Positions 33,984 to 43,513 of a DNA stretch of 64,000 bases are shown piece by piece. Where the stretch lies: contig NZ_JAAVUY010000002.1 in assembly GCF_018449695.1 (NCBI RefSeq), positions 434,001-498,000 of the forward strand. Reading direction: 5' to 3'. The notes beneath the pieces are model-generated. The model was not told where the DNA came from. It saw only the letters and a list, made by a program, of their open reading frames with translations, and did not search any database. The translations under genes and the position numbers were made by a program. Source of the DNA: Bradyrhizobium sp. dw_411 (GTDB lineage Bacteria; Pseudomonadota; Alphaproteobacteria; Rhizobiales; Xanthobacteraceae). Positions within the stretch are counted from its first letter, which is position 1, and every line of letters begins with the position of its first letter.

Positions 33984-34409
33984 ATGACACCTGACCAAGT
34001 CAAACTCGTGCAAGACAGCTTCGCCAAGGTCGTGCCGATTTCGGAGACGGCCGCGGTTTTGTTCTACGACCGCCTGTTTGAAATCGCGCCGGCGGTGAAG
34101 GCGTTGTTTCCCGCCGATATGACCGAGCAGCGCCGCAAGCTGATGATGATGTTGGCGGCGGTGGTGAAAGGGTTGGGCGATCTGCCGTCGATCCTGCCCG
34201 CCGCGAGCGCGCTGGCCACGCGCCATGTCAGCTATGGCGCCAAGGCCGAGCACTATCCCGTCGTCGGCGCGGCGTTGCTGTGGACACTGGAAAAGGGACT
34301 CGGCGACGACTGGACATCAGACGTTGCGGCAGCCTGGACCACGGCTTACGGAACGCTGTCCGGCTACATGATTTCGGAAGCTTACGGTCGTCCGCAGGCG
34401 GCCGAGTAA
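33984..34409 (+). CDS. bjgb: Single-domain bacterial haemoglobin Bjgb
   Basis: 141 residues, ATG 33984 after AGGAGG. Globin of the Vitreoscilla/flavohaemoglobin type without a reductase domain: distal Tyr28 (B10, LFYDR), distal Gln (TEQRRKL, about 49–50, E7) and proximal His81 (ATRHVSYG, F8). In B. diazoefficiens this protein protects against nitric oxide made during nitrate assimilation. Flp, encoded next, may reduce it. Confidence 0.93.
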   Translation: MTPDQVKLVQDSFAKVVPISETAAVLFYDRLFEIAPAVKALFPADMTEQRRKLMMMLAAVVKGLGDLPSILPAASALATRHVSYGAKAEHYPVVGAALLWTLEKGLGDDWTSDVAAAWTTAYGTLSGYMISEAYGRPQAAE

Positions 34410-34419
34410 GGATACGCCC

Positions 34420-35640
34420 GTGAGCGAACCGCTGGTTATCGTCGGCAATGGTATGGCGGCTGCGCGTCTGGTCGACGAGCTGGCGAAGGTCGCGCTCGGG
34501 CGCTACGCCATCGCGGTGATCGGCGAGGAGCCGCGGCTGGCCTATAACCGCGTGCTGCTGTCGTCGGTGCTGGCGGGCGAGATCGCGTCGCAGGACATCG
34601 AGCTCAAGCCGTCCAACTGGTGGCGCGATCGCGGCGTCACTTTGAAATATGGCTGCGCCGTCACCGAGGTCGATGTCGGCCGCCGCGAACTCAAGATTGC
34701 CAATGAAGAAAGCATGGCGTTCTCGAGATTGGTGCTGGCCACCGGCTCGACGCCGCTGCGGCTCAACGTGCCCGGCGCCGACCTCATCGGCGTCAATACG
34801 TTTCGCGACAGCCGCGATGTCGATCTCTTGCTGACGCTCGCCGCGCAAAAGAAGCGCGTGGTCGTGGTCGGCGGCGGATTATTGGGACTGGAAGCCGCCT
34901 ATGGCCTCGCCAAGGCCGGCGCGCCGGTGACGCTGCTGCATCTGATGGACCGGCTGATGGAGCGTCAGCTCGATGTGCCCGCCGGAGAATTGCTGAAATC
35001 GCTCGTCGAGCGCAAAGGCATCGAGGTTCTGCTCAATGCCAACACCGCGCGGATTCACGGCGAGACCCATGTCGAAGGCGTCGAGCTGACCGACGGTCGT
35101 TTGATTAAAGCCGATGCGGTGATCTTCGCCGCGGGCATCCGGCCGAATATCGCGCTGGCGCGCGAGGCCGGCATTGCCGTCAATCGCGGCATTGTCGTGG
35201 ACGATCATCTGCAGACCGGCACGCCGGATATTTTCGCGCTCGGCGAATGCGCCGAGCATCGCGGCATCTGTTACGGCCTGGTCGAGCCGGCCTATGAACA
35301 AGGCCGCGTGCTGGCGCAGCATCTGGCAGGCAAGGCGTCCGCCAACTACAGCGGCAGCGTCGTTGCGACCAACCTGAAAGTCTCTGGCGTCAGCGTATTT
35401 TCCGCGGGCGACTTCCTCGGCAAGGAAGGCAGCGAAGCCATCGTGCTGACCGATCTCAAGCGCGGCACCTACAAGAAGCTGGTGGTCTGCGAAGGCCGGC
35501 TGATCGGTGCGGTACTGGTCGGCGAAACCGGCGATGCGCTCTGGTATCTCGAATTGATCCGCACAAGGGAATCCATCGCGACCATCCGCGCCGACATGAT
35601 GTTCGGCCGCCCGCATCCGATCATCTCGAAGGCGGCATGA
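34420..35640 (+). CDS. flp: FAD-dependent NAD(P)H oxidoreductase Flp of the nitrate operon
   Basis: 406 residues from GTG 34420, 10 nt after bjgb. Two Rossmann dinucleotide folds: FAD-binding VIVGNGMAAARLVDEL (residues 4–19) and NAD(P)-binding VVVVGGGLLGLEAAYGLAKAG (about 147–167), plus the FAD-closing segment TPDIFALGECAEH near 268–280. Related to the N-terminal half of NasB/NirB and to rubredoxin reductases. It is thought to pass electrons from NAD(P)H to NasC or to the haemoglobin. Confidence 0.9.
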   Translation: MSEPLVIVGNGMAAARLVDELAKVALGRYAIAVIGEEPRLAYNRVLLSSVLAGEIASQDIELKPSNWWRDRGVTLKYGCAVTEVDVGRRELKIANEESMAFSRLVLATGSTPLRLNVPGADLIGVNTFRDSRDVDLLLTLAAQKKRVVVVGGGLLGLEAAYGLAKAGAPVTLLHLMDRLMERQLDVPAGELLKSLVERKGIEVLLNANTARIHGETHVEGVELTDGRLIKADAVIFAAGIRPNIALAREAGIAVNRGIVVDDHLQTGTPDIFALGECAEHRGICYGLVEPAYEQGRVLAQHLAGKASANYSGSVVATNLKVSGVSVFSAGDFLGKEGSEAIVLTDLKRGTYKKLVVCEGRLIGAVLVGETGDALWYLELIRTRESIATIRADMMFGRPHPIISKAA

Positions 35641-35644
35641 CCAG

Positions 35645-38353
35645 ATGACCGCGGTCGATCCAGCCCTGCGCGCGACACGCACCACCTGCCCCTATTGCGG
35701 CGTGGGCTGTGGCGTATTGGCGACCCCGGATGGAAGCGGCGGCGCGGCGATATCCGGCGATCCCGAGCATCCCGCCAATTTCGGACGGCTGTGTTCGAAG
35801 GGCTCGGCGCTCGGCGAAACGCTGAGCCTTGAGGAACGTCTGCTCTATCCGATGATCCGCGTCAGCAAGGGGTCGATGGAGCGGGTGGCGTGGACTGACG
35901 CACTCGACCATGTCGCGCATCGTTTTCAGCACATCGTCGCGCGCGACGGCCCCGGCGCGGTGGCGTTTTATCTTTCCGGGCAATTGCTGACCGAAGACTA
36001 TTACGTCGCCAACAAGCTGATGAAAGGTTTTATCGGCAGCGCCAATGTCGATACCAATTCGCGGCTGTGCATGGCGTCGTCGGTCGCGGGCCATCGCCGC
36101 GCCTTCGGCGCCGATACCGTGCCCGGTGTCTACGAAGACCTCGACGAGGCCGATCTGCTGGTGCTCGTCGGTTCCAACGCGGCGTGGTGCCATCCCATTC
36201 TGTTTCAGCGCATGCTGGCCAATAAACAAAAACGCGGCGCGCGCATTGTCGTGATCGACCCGCGCCGGACCGACACCGCTGGGGATGCCGATCTGTTTCT
36301 CGGATTGAAGCCCGGCACCGATACCGCGCTGTTTTCCGGATTGCTGGCGCATCTTGCGAATAGTGACGCGCTCGACCGGAACTATATCGACGCTCACACC
36401 AGCGGTTTCGAAGACGCGCTGGCGCGGGCGCGAAGCATGGCTGGCAGCGTCGCCGCGACCGCGCTCGCAACCGGACTTTCCGAACAGGATGTCGCGGCGT
36501 TCTTTCAGATGTTCGCGTCGACGCCGCGCGTGGTCACGTTGTACTCGCAAGGCGTCAATCAGTCGGCGCAGGGCACCGATAAGGTCAACGCGATCCTCAA
36601 TTGCCATCTCGCGACCGGGCGAATCGGCAAGCCCGGTGCGTCGCCGTTTTCGCTGACCGGGCAGCCCAATGCGATGGGTGGCCGCGAAGTAGGCGGCCTC
36701 GCCAATACACTCGCCGCGCATATGGGCTTTACGCCGCCGGACATCGATCGCGTGCGCCGGTTCTGGAAAGCGCCGCGGATCGCGACGCATGAAGGGCTGA
36801 AGGCCGTCCAGATGTTCGAGGCGATCGCGCGCGGCGAGATCAAGGCGCTGTGGGTGATGGGCACCAATCCGGCGGTGTCATTGCCGGACGCGGATGCCGC
36901 GCGCGCGGCATTGAAGAAACTCGAACTATTCGTCATATCGGAGAATGTTGCCTCCAACGACACCGTCAATGCCGGCGCGCATGTGCTGCTGCCGGCGCAG
37001 GCCTGGGGCGAGAAGTCCGGCACCGTGACCAATTCGGAACGGCGCATCTCGCGGCAGCGTTCGTTCCTGAAGCCTCCCGGCGAAACCAAGCCGGATTGGT
37101 GGATTGTCAGCGAAGTTGCCAAGCGTCTGGGGTTCGGCGCAGCCTTCACCTTCAATTCGGCGGCGGAAATCTTCCGCGAACATGCGGGGCTATCGGCATT
37201 CGAAAACAGCGGCGGCCGCGATTTCGATATCGGCGCGCTGAAATCGCTGTCGGACGAAGCCTTCGATACGATGTCGCCGGTACTATGGCCGCACCGCCTC
37301 GGCGATACCGAGCCGCAGCAGCGGTTCTTTGCCGATGGTCATTTTTATTCGAACGACCACAAGGCCCGCTTCATCGCGCCGGAAGTTCCGGCGCTGAAAA
37401 CCGAAACCACGGCGGGGCGGCCGCTGCGCTTGAACACCGGCCGCATCCGCGACCAGTGGCACACCATGACCCGCACCGGCATGAGCCAGCGGCTGGGCCA
37501 GCATCTGCCGGAGCCGTTTGTCGAGATTCATCCTGACGACGCGCTGAAATCGGGCGTCGCCCATGGCAGTTTCGCGCGCGTCATCACCGATCTCGGGCAA
37601 TGCATCCTGCGGGTGGTGGTCAGCGACCGGCAGCAGCGCGGCATGCTGTTCGCGCCGATCCATTGGAGCGATGTGACAGCGTTCTCCGCCCGCGTCGGCG
37701 CGCTGGTGACGCCGATCACCGATCCCCATTCCGGCCAGCCCGAAAACAAGGCCACGCCTGCATCGATCGTGCCTTACGAATATGTGTTCCGTGGTTTTGC
37801 GCTATCGCGCACGCCGCTGGAATTGCCGGAGCATGTCTGGTGGGCGCGCGTCACCGTCGCCGGCGGTTATGGCTATCTGCTGGCCGACAACGCCGATCTG
37901 GCGCGGTGGCCGTCCTGGTTGAAGTCCAAATCCGGCAGCGATGTTGCTGAATATCGCGATTTCGGCGGCGGCGTTTATCGCGCGGCTTCATTTACCGAAG
38001 ACCAGATCGACACCTGCCTGTTCATGGGACCCGCGCGCGATGCGGGCGACTGGAATGTGGTCAAGGGCCTGTTCGCGGCTGGCGTGCTCGGCGACGATCA
38101 GCGCCGGACCTTGTTGTCGGGCAAATCGATGGACGGCCTCGCCAATGCCGGGCCGATCGTCTGCGCCTGTTTCGGCGTCGGCCGCACCACGATCTGCGAC
38201 GCCATCGCAGCGGGCGCGGGTTCGGCCGCCGCGATCGGCGCACAGCTCAAGGCCGGCACCAATTGCGGTTCGTGCATTCCGGAATTGAAACGCCTGATCG
38301 CGCAGACGGATGCCGATCCGCAACAGCGGCAATTGGCGGCGGTGGCTAGCTGA
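35645..38353 (+). CDS. nasC: Assimilatory nitrate reductase catalytic subunit NasC
   Basis: 902 residues, ATG 35645, starting 4 nt after flp. Cytoplasmic molybdenum bis-MGD enzyme reducing nitrate to nitrite. N-terminal [4Fe-4S] ligands are the cysteines in CPYCGVGC (15–22) plus RLCSKGSAL (about 50). Molybdopterin motifs include NVDTNSRLCMASSVAGHRRAFG, whose Cys is the probable Mo ligand, and GVNQSAQGTDKVNAILNCHLATG. The C terminus carries an added [2Fe-2S] BFD-like domain (IVCACFGVGRTTICDAI … GTNCGSCIPELKRLI, about 837–885), the arrangement of NasA/NasC enzymes. Last gene of the nitrate operon; no nitrite reductase gene is in the window. Confidence 0.95.
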   Translation: MTAVDPALRATRTTCPYCGVGCGVLATPDGSGGAAISGDPEHPANFGRLCSKGSALGETLSLEERLLYPMIRVSKGSMERVAWTDALDHVAHRFQHIVARDGPGAVAFYLSGQLLTEDYYVANKLMKGFIGSANVDTNSRLCMASSVAGHRRAFGADTVPGVYEDLDEADLLVLVGSNAAWCHPILFQRMLANKQKRGARIVVIDPRRTDTAGDADLFLGLKPGTDTALFSGLLAHLANSDALDRNYIDAHTSGFEDALARARSMAGSVAATALATGLSEQDVAAFFQMFASTPRVVTLYSQGVNQSAQGTDKVNAILNCHLATGRIGKPGASPFSLTGQPNAMGGREVGGLANTLAAHMGFTPPDIDRVRRFWKAPRIATHEGLKAVQMFEAIARGEIKALWVMGTNPAVSLPDADAARAALKKLELFVISENVASNDTVNAGAHVLLPAQAWGEKSGTVTNSERRISRQRSFLKPPGETKPDWWIVSEVAKRLGFGAAFTFNSAAEIFREHAGLSAFENSGGRDFDIGALKSLSDEAFDTMSPVLWPHRLGDTEPQQRFFADGHFYSNDHKARFIAPEVPALKTETTAGRPLRLNTGRIRDQWHTMTRTGMSQRLGQHLPEPFVEIHPDDALKSGVAHGSFARVITDLGQCILRVVVSDRQQRGMLFAPIHWSDVTAFSARVGALVTPITDPHSGQPENKATPASIVPYEYVFRGFALSRTPLELPEHVWWARVTVAGGYGYLLADNADLARWPSWLKSKSGSDVAEYRDFGGGVYRAASFTEDQIDTCLFMGPARDAGDWNVVKGLFAAGVLGDDQRRTLLSGKSMDGLANAGPIVCACFGVGRTTICDAIAAGAGSAAAIGAQLKAGTNCGSCIPELKRLIAQTDADPQQRQLAAVAS

Positions 38354-38652
38354 ATATTTCCAGGTATCCGTCGCCGGGACAAGGCCAACCATGACGAGCT
38401 TAGCTAGGGCGTGAACCCATAAACTTGGAGCGGCTGGCGGATGTCCGCTTTGGCGCCGATAACGGCCTCGGACATGGCCCCATGGCCGAAAAGTGCCAGC
38501 AGCGGAAGTTGCTGCGATGCGTAATGCCTTCCAGAAGCCGTTTCCTTACTCATCTTAAATGGGATCCCTCAAATTCGACATATCCACTTTGCAGGACTGC
38601 AAACTAAAGGTGCTAGGCTGATGTGGTCTAGACCCGAGCGGAAGCCACGACC
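38354..38652. other. Intergenic region
   Basis: 299 bp after nasC. No terminator with a T-run seen. The part around 38425–38530 (GCGGATGTCCGCTTTGGCGCC and neighbours) resembles, from memory, degenerate fragments repeated in Bradyrhizobium and Rhodopseudomonas genomes; a 60-codon frame through it is not supported as a gene. Confidence 0.4.
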
Positions 38653-39051
38653 ATGTCGGATGCAGAACTCTCTGGCGCGATTAAGGGATGGTTTTGTGCC
38701 TGCGCCGTAGCGTCTGCAGTTCTGATGATGTTTGCAATCGACGACTGCGTAAAAGCTCAGTTCGGCATCTGCAAAACGCTTGTCACGGCTCTTTTTTGTT
38801 TTTCTGTCACGTTCATTTCGGTCTTCATCGTCACGCCCGTACCGTCGGCGATTTGTCTCTGGCTTGCCCACTTTCTTGATCTTCGGCGGCAGCCATTAAG
38901 CTACCTCTGCTTTGGCACCGGGCTGGGTTATGCCTTCGCTTTTTTCTTCAAAGCTCCGCCCGCCTTTGCGTGGCAATTGACCGTTGCTGGTTTGGCGGCT
39001 GGGACCGCATATTGGCTGGTCGTGCAGCGCGAGAGAATGCTTGCGGACTAA
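38653..39051 (+). CDS. Hypothetical membrane protein
   Basis: 132 residues, ATG 38653. No family recognised. Four probable membrane helices at about 12–30 (WFCACAVASAVLMMFAI), 42–60, 60–76 (PSAICLWLAHFL) and 100–122 (FAWQLTVAGLAAGTAYWLVV), with cysteines in the first half. The ribosome-binding site is weak (GGAAGCC). Isolated between nasC and a convergent ABC operon. It is probably a real gene because hydrophobic segments are well ordered and base composition is lower in GC than its neighbours, a possible sign of recent acquisition. Confidence 0.5.
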   Translation: MSDAELSGAIKGWFCACAVASAVLMMFAIDDCVKAQFGICKTLVTALFCFSVTFISVFIVTPVPSAICLWLAHFLDLRRQPLSYLCFGTGLGYAFAFFFKAPPAFAWQLTVAGLAAGTAYWLVVQRERMLAD

Positions 39052-39205
39052 CGTGTCGGGCAAGTCCGCTCTGAGTCATTCGCGTCGATTCGGGATGTCC
39101 GGGATATTTCCGCTTACGAATTAATCTCGGAAATACCGATCCTTCGTTCGTCAAACTCGCATCAATCCGAATTTGGCTGCGTGCCAATGAGTCCAACGCT
39201 CTAGT

Positions 39206-40030
39206 CTACCCGCCCTTCACCGCGCCCGCGGTCAGGCCCGCCACGATCTGGCGTTGCGCGAACACCGTCAATACCAGTACCGGCAGCGAGACGATCAGCG
39301 CAGCGGCGGCGAGCGGACCCCAGCTCAACTGGTCGAACGAAATCATGTTGTAGACCGCGACCGGCAGGGTGCGCGTCTCGCGCCCGGCCAGCACGATGCC
39401 GAACACGAAATTATTCCAGGAGAAGATCACCGCCAGGATGAATGCCACTGCCATGCCGGGCCGCGCGATCGGCAACGCGACGTGGCGGAACACCTGCCAG
39501 CGCGTGGCGCCGTCGATCAAAGCGGCTTCCTCGAGCTCCATCGGCGTGGTTTCGAAATAGCCGATCATGATCCAGATCACGATCGGCACCGTCACCACCA
39601 GATGGATGATGATCTGCGGCACCAGCGTGCCGAGCAATCCCAGCCACTGGAACAGCAGGAACAACGGGATCAGATAGGACAGTCCGGGCGTGATGCGCGC
39701 GATCAAAATCACGATCGCGGATTTATGCGCCGCCATGCGCGCGATGCCGTATCCCGCGGGGACGCCGACCAGCATCGCCAGCAGGGTCGCGCTGCCGGTC
39801 ACGATCAGGCTGTTGACGAAATAGGTCAGGAAGCGGTTGGAGGCGAGCACGTCGGTATAGTTCTTCCAGGCGAAATGCTCGGGGATGAACACCGGCGGAT
39901 AAGACGCGTTGTCGATCTCGAATTTGAGCGACAGCGAGGCCATCCAGAGAAAGAAGAGGATCGCCGGCGACACGATGACGAACACCGCGAACCAGAGACC
40001 GATCCGGCCGAGGATGTAACGCGGGCTCAT
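39206..40030 (-). CDS. Sugar-type ABC transporter permease (MalG/UgpE family)
   Basis: 274 residues from ATG 40030, overlapping the upstream permease stop by ATGA. Six membrane helices; the EAA loop EEAALIDGATRWQVFRHVALPIARPGM (about 177–203) that contacts the ATPase is well conserved. Forms a heterodimeric channel with the next gene upstream. Carbohydrate uptake transporter family 1 permeases carry di- and oligosaccharides, glycerol phosphate and similar compounds. Confidence 0.93.
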   Translation of the reverse strand: MSPRYILGRIGLWFAVFVIVSPAILFFLWMASLSLKFEIDNASYPPVFIPEHFAWKNYTDVLASNRFLTYFVNSLIVTGSATLLAMLVGVPAGYGIARMAAHKSAIVILIARITPGLSYLIPLFLLFQWLGLLGTLVPQIIIHLVVTVPIVIWIMIGYFETTPMELEEAALIDGATRWQVFRHVALPIARPGMAVAFILAVIFSWNNFVFGIVLAGRETRTLPVAVYNMISFDQLSWGPLAAAALIVSLPVLVLTVFAQRQIVAGLTAGAVKGG

Positions 40031-40959
40031 GCGCCGCCCCCGATCTCGGTCCACATCGTGCGCCGGCGTAGATACAGCAGCACGCCCGCGAGCGCGATGA
40101 TCAGGAAGAAGAACACTACCGCGATCGCCGAGCCGTAGCCGAGGTCGTAATACACAAAGGCCACGCTATAGAGATAGAGATTGATGGTCTCCGAGGCGGA
40201 GCCGGGACCGCCCTGCGTGATCGCGAAAATGATATCAAAACTTTTCACCGCGTCGATCATGCGGATCATGCCGGCAATGAACAGGAACGGCGTGATCAGC
40301 GGCAGGGTGATGTAGCGGAACGTCTGCCAGATATTGGCGCCGTCGATCTCCGCGCTCTCATAGGGTTCGATCGGGATCGCAGCGAGGCCGCCGAGCACGA
40401 TCAGCATCACCAGCGGCGTCCATTGCCAGGTTTCGACCAGCACCAGCGACGGAATTACGGTGTTGGGATTGAACACCCAGAGCTGCGGCGGCAATCCCAC
40501 CAGCGACAGCAGATAATTCAGCACGCCGAGTTGCGGGTGGAACATCATGGTCCAGACCAGCGCGATTGCCACCGGCGTCGCCATCATCGGCATGATGAAG
40601 ATGCCGCGCAGGAAACCGCGGCCGGCGAATTTCTGGTGGAAGACTACGGCCGCGAACGTGCCGAGGATCACCGGCAGCACCACTGACAAGGCTGTGTATG
40701 CGATAGTATGCCAAACCGCTTCGACGAAGCGTGGATCGGCTGGCAGGCGCAGATAATTGGCGAGCCCGACAAAGGTGGTGGGAGAGCCGACCTTCCATTC
40801 GTTGAGGCTCATCCAGATCGTGAACAGCCACGGAAAGATGATGATCGCGAGCACGACCACCAGCGCTGGCAGCACGAACGGCCAATAGGATGGCCGCCGC
40901 CATTGCTGCTCCGGCGCGGTTTCAGCCACTGCCGGAGCGATTTGCGTTATCGCGCTCAC
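40027..40959 (-). CDS. Sugar-type ABC transporter permease (MalF/UgpA family)
   Basis: 310 residues from GTG 40959, which overlaps the binding-protein stop (GTGA). An N-terminal cytoplasmic tail of about 20 residues, then helices beginning WPFVLPALVVVLAIIIFPWLFTIWMSLNEW. EAA loop YESAEIDGANIWQTFRYITLPLITPFL near 213–240. Partner of the MalG-type permease. The frame extends much further upstream but only through the binding-protein gene. Confidence 0.92.
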   Translation of the reverse strand: MSAITQIAPAVAETAPEQQWRRPSYWPFVLPALVVVLAIIIFPWLFTIWMSLNEWKVGSPTTFVGLANYLRLPADPRFVEAVWHTIAYTALSVVLPVILGTFAAVVFHQKFAGRGFLRGIFIMPMMATPVAIALVWTMMFHPQLGVLNYLLSLVGLPPQLWVFNPNTVIPSLVLVETWQWTPLVMLIVLGGLAAIPIEPYESAEIDGANIWQTFRYITLPLITPFLFIAGMIRMIDAVKSFDIIFAITQGGPGSASETINLYLYSVAFVYYDLGYGSAIAVVFFFLIIALAGVLLYLRRRTMWTEIGGGA

Positions 40960-42278
40960 GCTTTTTCGCTGCGCTCCAGGATCGGCCGAAACTGTTCGTG
41001 GGCTTTCTTCAATTCCGTCTCCGGGTCGCCGCCCGACAGCGTCGCGGTCAGCGCGGCGCCGACGAGGTCGCGGAATTCCGCGACGGGAATCACGATCGGC
41101 AGGCCGAGCTTGCTGATCTTGGAAGAATCGATCACCGATTGCAGCCATTCCTGGCTCTTGACGCCCTTGCGCACTTCGGGATCGTCGATGATCGAGTTGC
41201 GGAACGGCACGCCGCCGGCAGCCTGCAGCAGGCGCGCACCTTGCGTTTTCGAGACCGCCCATTGGCACAACAAATAAGCCGCCTCCTTGTTCTTGCTCGC
41301 GGCCGCGATGCCGATGCCGTCACCATAGGTCGATGAATATTGTCCCTTGGGTCCGGCCGGCACGACGGTGTAACCGACCTTGCCCGCGATGCGCGACGCC
41401 GCGGGATCTTCCAGCGGCGGCGCCCAGCCGTCGGCGTCGATCCACATCGCCGCGCGTCCTTGCGTAAATGACGCCATCGACTCCATCCAGTTGAAGCCGG
41501 AAACGCCGGGAGGGGCAACTTTGGTGAGAAGCGTTTGATACAGCTTGGTTGCTGCGATCGCTTCCGGCCCATCGGTCAGGATGTTGCCCTTGGCATCGAG
41601 GAATTCGCCGCCATAGTTGAGATAGAAGTTGGTCCACATCGCCATGTTGGCATTGCGCAGGCCGCGTCCGACGAAGCCGTAAATCCCTTCCTTGGGGTCG
41701 GTCAGTTTTTCGGCCGCCGCGACCATCTCGTCGAAGGTCTTGGGCACCGCGACGCCCTTCTTTGCGAACAGCTCCTTGTTGTAATAAAGCACGAAGTAAT
41801 CGACCGACCACGGCAGCGACAGCATCTGCCCCTTGTCGTTCTTGGCGTATTGAAGACCGGCCTTGGAAAAGTCGCTCTCGACCAGATCGGGTGCGGTGAG
41901 GTTCGGGTCCTTCATGTAGCCCGAGAGATCGGCGAGCCAGCCGCCTTTCTCGAACTGGCGCTTCTGCACGTGATAGCTGAGATGGATCACATCGAAGCTC
42001 GGCTTGCCGGAGGCGAGCTCGATCACGGCTTTCTGGCGCTGCTGCTGTTCGGGAATCTGCTCCGACTCGACCTTGATGCCGGTCAGCTCGGTGAATTCCT
42101 TGACGTATTTTTGCAGATTGTCGCCGCGCGGCCCTTTGACGAGGTTCACCTCGAGGGTCGTGCCGGCATATTTCTTCCATTGCGGCTCGGCGCGGGCTGG
42201 AAATCCGGTGAGACCGAGTGCGCCGGTGGCGAGCGTTCCCTGCAACAGGGCACGCCGTGTCGGGCCGAAATGGGCCAT
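40956..42278 (-). CDS. Sugar-type ABC transporter extracellular substrate-binding protein (Tat-exported)
   Basis: 440 residues, ATG 42278 after GGGAGGA. Twin-arginine leader PTRRALLQGTLATGALGLTGFPARA (about 6–30). Periplasmic binding-protein family 1 (MalE-like) features: VNLVKGPRGDNLQKYVKEFTELTGIKVE, SFDVIHLSYH, LPWSVDYFVLYYNKELFAKKG and TQGRAAMWIDADGWAPPLED. First gene of a three-gene operon with two permeases; no ATPase is encoded here, so it must use a shared MsmK/UgpC-type ATPase. Ligand unknown. Confidence 0.92.
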   Translation of the reverse strand: MAHFGPTRRALLQGTLATGALGLTGFPARAEPQWKKYAGTTLEVNLVKGPRGDNLQKYVKEFTELTGIKVESEQIPEQQQRQKAVIELASGKPSFDVIHLSYHVQKRQFEKGGWLADLSGYMKDPNLTAPDLVESDFSKAGLQYAKNDKGQMLSLPWSVDYFVLYYNKELFAKKGVAVPKTFDEMVAAAEKLTDPKEGIYGFVGRGLRNANMAMWTNFYLNYGGEFLDAKGNILTDGPEAIAATKLYQTLLTKVAPPGVSGFNWMESMASFTQGRAAMWIDADGWAPPLEDPAASRIAGKVGYTVVPAGPKGQYSSTYGDGIGIAAASKNKEAAYLLCQWAVSKTQGARLLQAAGGVPFRNSIIDDPEVRKGVKSQEWLQSVIDSSKISKLGLPIVIPVAEFRDLVGAALTATLSGGDPETELKKAHEQFRPILERSEKA

Positions 42279-42540
42279 GTCGTAATCCTCCCTGGGGTCC
42301 GCCTTTGGTGGCGGTGATGATGTTGACCGTCACGTCCGGCGGATGCCGGTCGCGCGCGTCTTGCCCGATTCATAGCACGCCGCGGGAGCGGAACAAGAAC
42401 GCTTCGAGGCGTCGACGGCGCCGCGTTGCTCATTTAAAGTGCGGCACGCGTTCGCAGGCAAAGCGACGCGGTGCGTATCTGGCAACCCGCCGCGACTGAT
42501 CGACGCAACTAATCGACGTAGCGGCATTTGCGAGGAAGTC

Positions 42541-43380
42541 TTGAAACACAAAAAGTTCGGTAGTAACGGCCCGGATGTGTCCGTGATCGGGCAGGGCACC
42601 TGGTATATCGATCAGGGACATCGCAAGAGCGCGGTCGCTGCGTTGCAACGCGGTATCGATCTCGGCATGACCCATATCGACACCGCCGAGATGTATGGCG
42701 ATGCGGAGCTTGTGATCGCCGAAGCCCTCGCCGGGCGGCGCGATGAGGTTTTTCTGGTCTCGAAAGTCTTGCCGAGCAACGCCTCGCGGCGCGGCACCAT
42801 CACGGCCTGCGAACGTTCGCTGAAGCGGCTGAAGACCGACCGGCTTGATTGTTATCTGTTGCACTGGCGCGGATCCTATCCGCTGGGGGAAACCGTCGCG
42901 GCGTTCGAGGAACTGGTCGGCGCGGGCAAGATCCGCTCCTGGGGCGTCAGCAATTTCGACGTCGACGATCTCGACGAGATGCTGGCGGCGGCGGGCAAGG
43001 GCAAGATCGCCTGCAACCAGGTACTCTATCATCTAAGGGAGCGCGCGATCGAGCATGCGGTGATACCGTGGTGCGCCAAACATGATGTCGCTGTGGTGGC
43101 CTACTCGCCGTTCGGTCACGATGATTTCCCGTCGCCGCGCAGCAAGCCGGGTGAAGTTCTGCAAGGTATTGCGAATGCGCACGGCGCTTCGGCACGTCAG
43201 GTAACGCTGGCATTTCTCGCGCGCGAGGCCTGCGTATTTCCGATTCCAAAAGCTTCGACGCCGGAGCATGCTGCCGACAATGCCGCGGCCGGACAATTGA
43301 TGTTGAGTGCGTCCGATATTGCCGAACTGGACAAGGCTTTTCCGCGTGGCCCAAAGCCGCGCGGCCTGCCGATGCTGTGA
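42541..43380 (+). CDS. Aldo/keto reductase
   Basis: 279 residues from TTG 42541, which has GAGGAAG just upstream and gives the normal family N terminus; an in-frame ATG at 42439 would add an unrelated tail. NADPH-dependent carbonyl reductase with a TIM barrel. Catalytic tetrad: Asp and Tyr in HIDTAEMYGDAE (about 42–53), Lys in LVSKVLPSN (about 77), His in YLLHWRGS (about 106). Cofactor segment IPKASTPEHAADNAAAGQLML is present near 237–257. Substrate unknown; divergent from the sugar ABC operon. Confidence 0.9.
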   Translation: MKHKKFGSNGPDVSVIGQGTWYIDQGHRKSAVAALQRGIDLGMTHIDTAEMYGDAELVIAEALAGRRDEVFLVSKVLPSNASRRGTITACERSLKRLKTDRLDCYLLHWRGSYPLGETVAAFEELVGAGKIRSWGVSNFDVDDLDEMLAAAGKGKIACNQVLYHLRERAIEHAVIPWCAKHDVAVVAYSPFGHDDFPSPRSKPGEVLQGIANAHGASARQVTLAFLAREACVFPIPKASTPEHAADNAAAGQLMLSASDIAELDKAFPRGPKPRGLPML

Positions 43381-43513
43381 CTGCTGCGGCGCGGCACGCT
43401 GCCGCGCCTATCAGCGCATATCGGCTGCCTGTTTTCGGACCTTGTCGCTTCAGGGCAATTATCGTCTTTTGGCGCCTCGCCCGATTCGATAATTCCAGCG
43501 TCCGAGCCTACAA

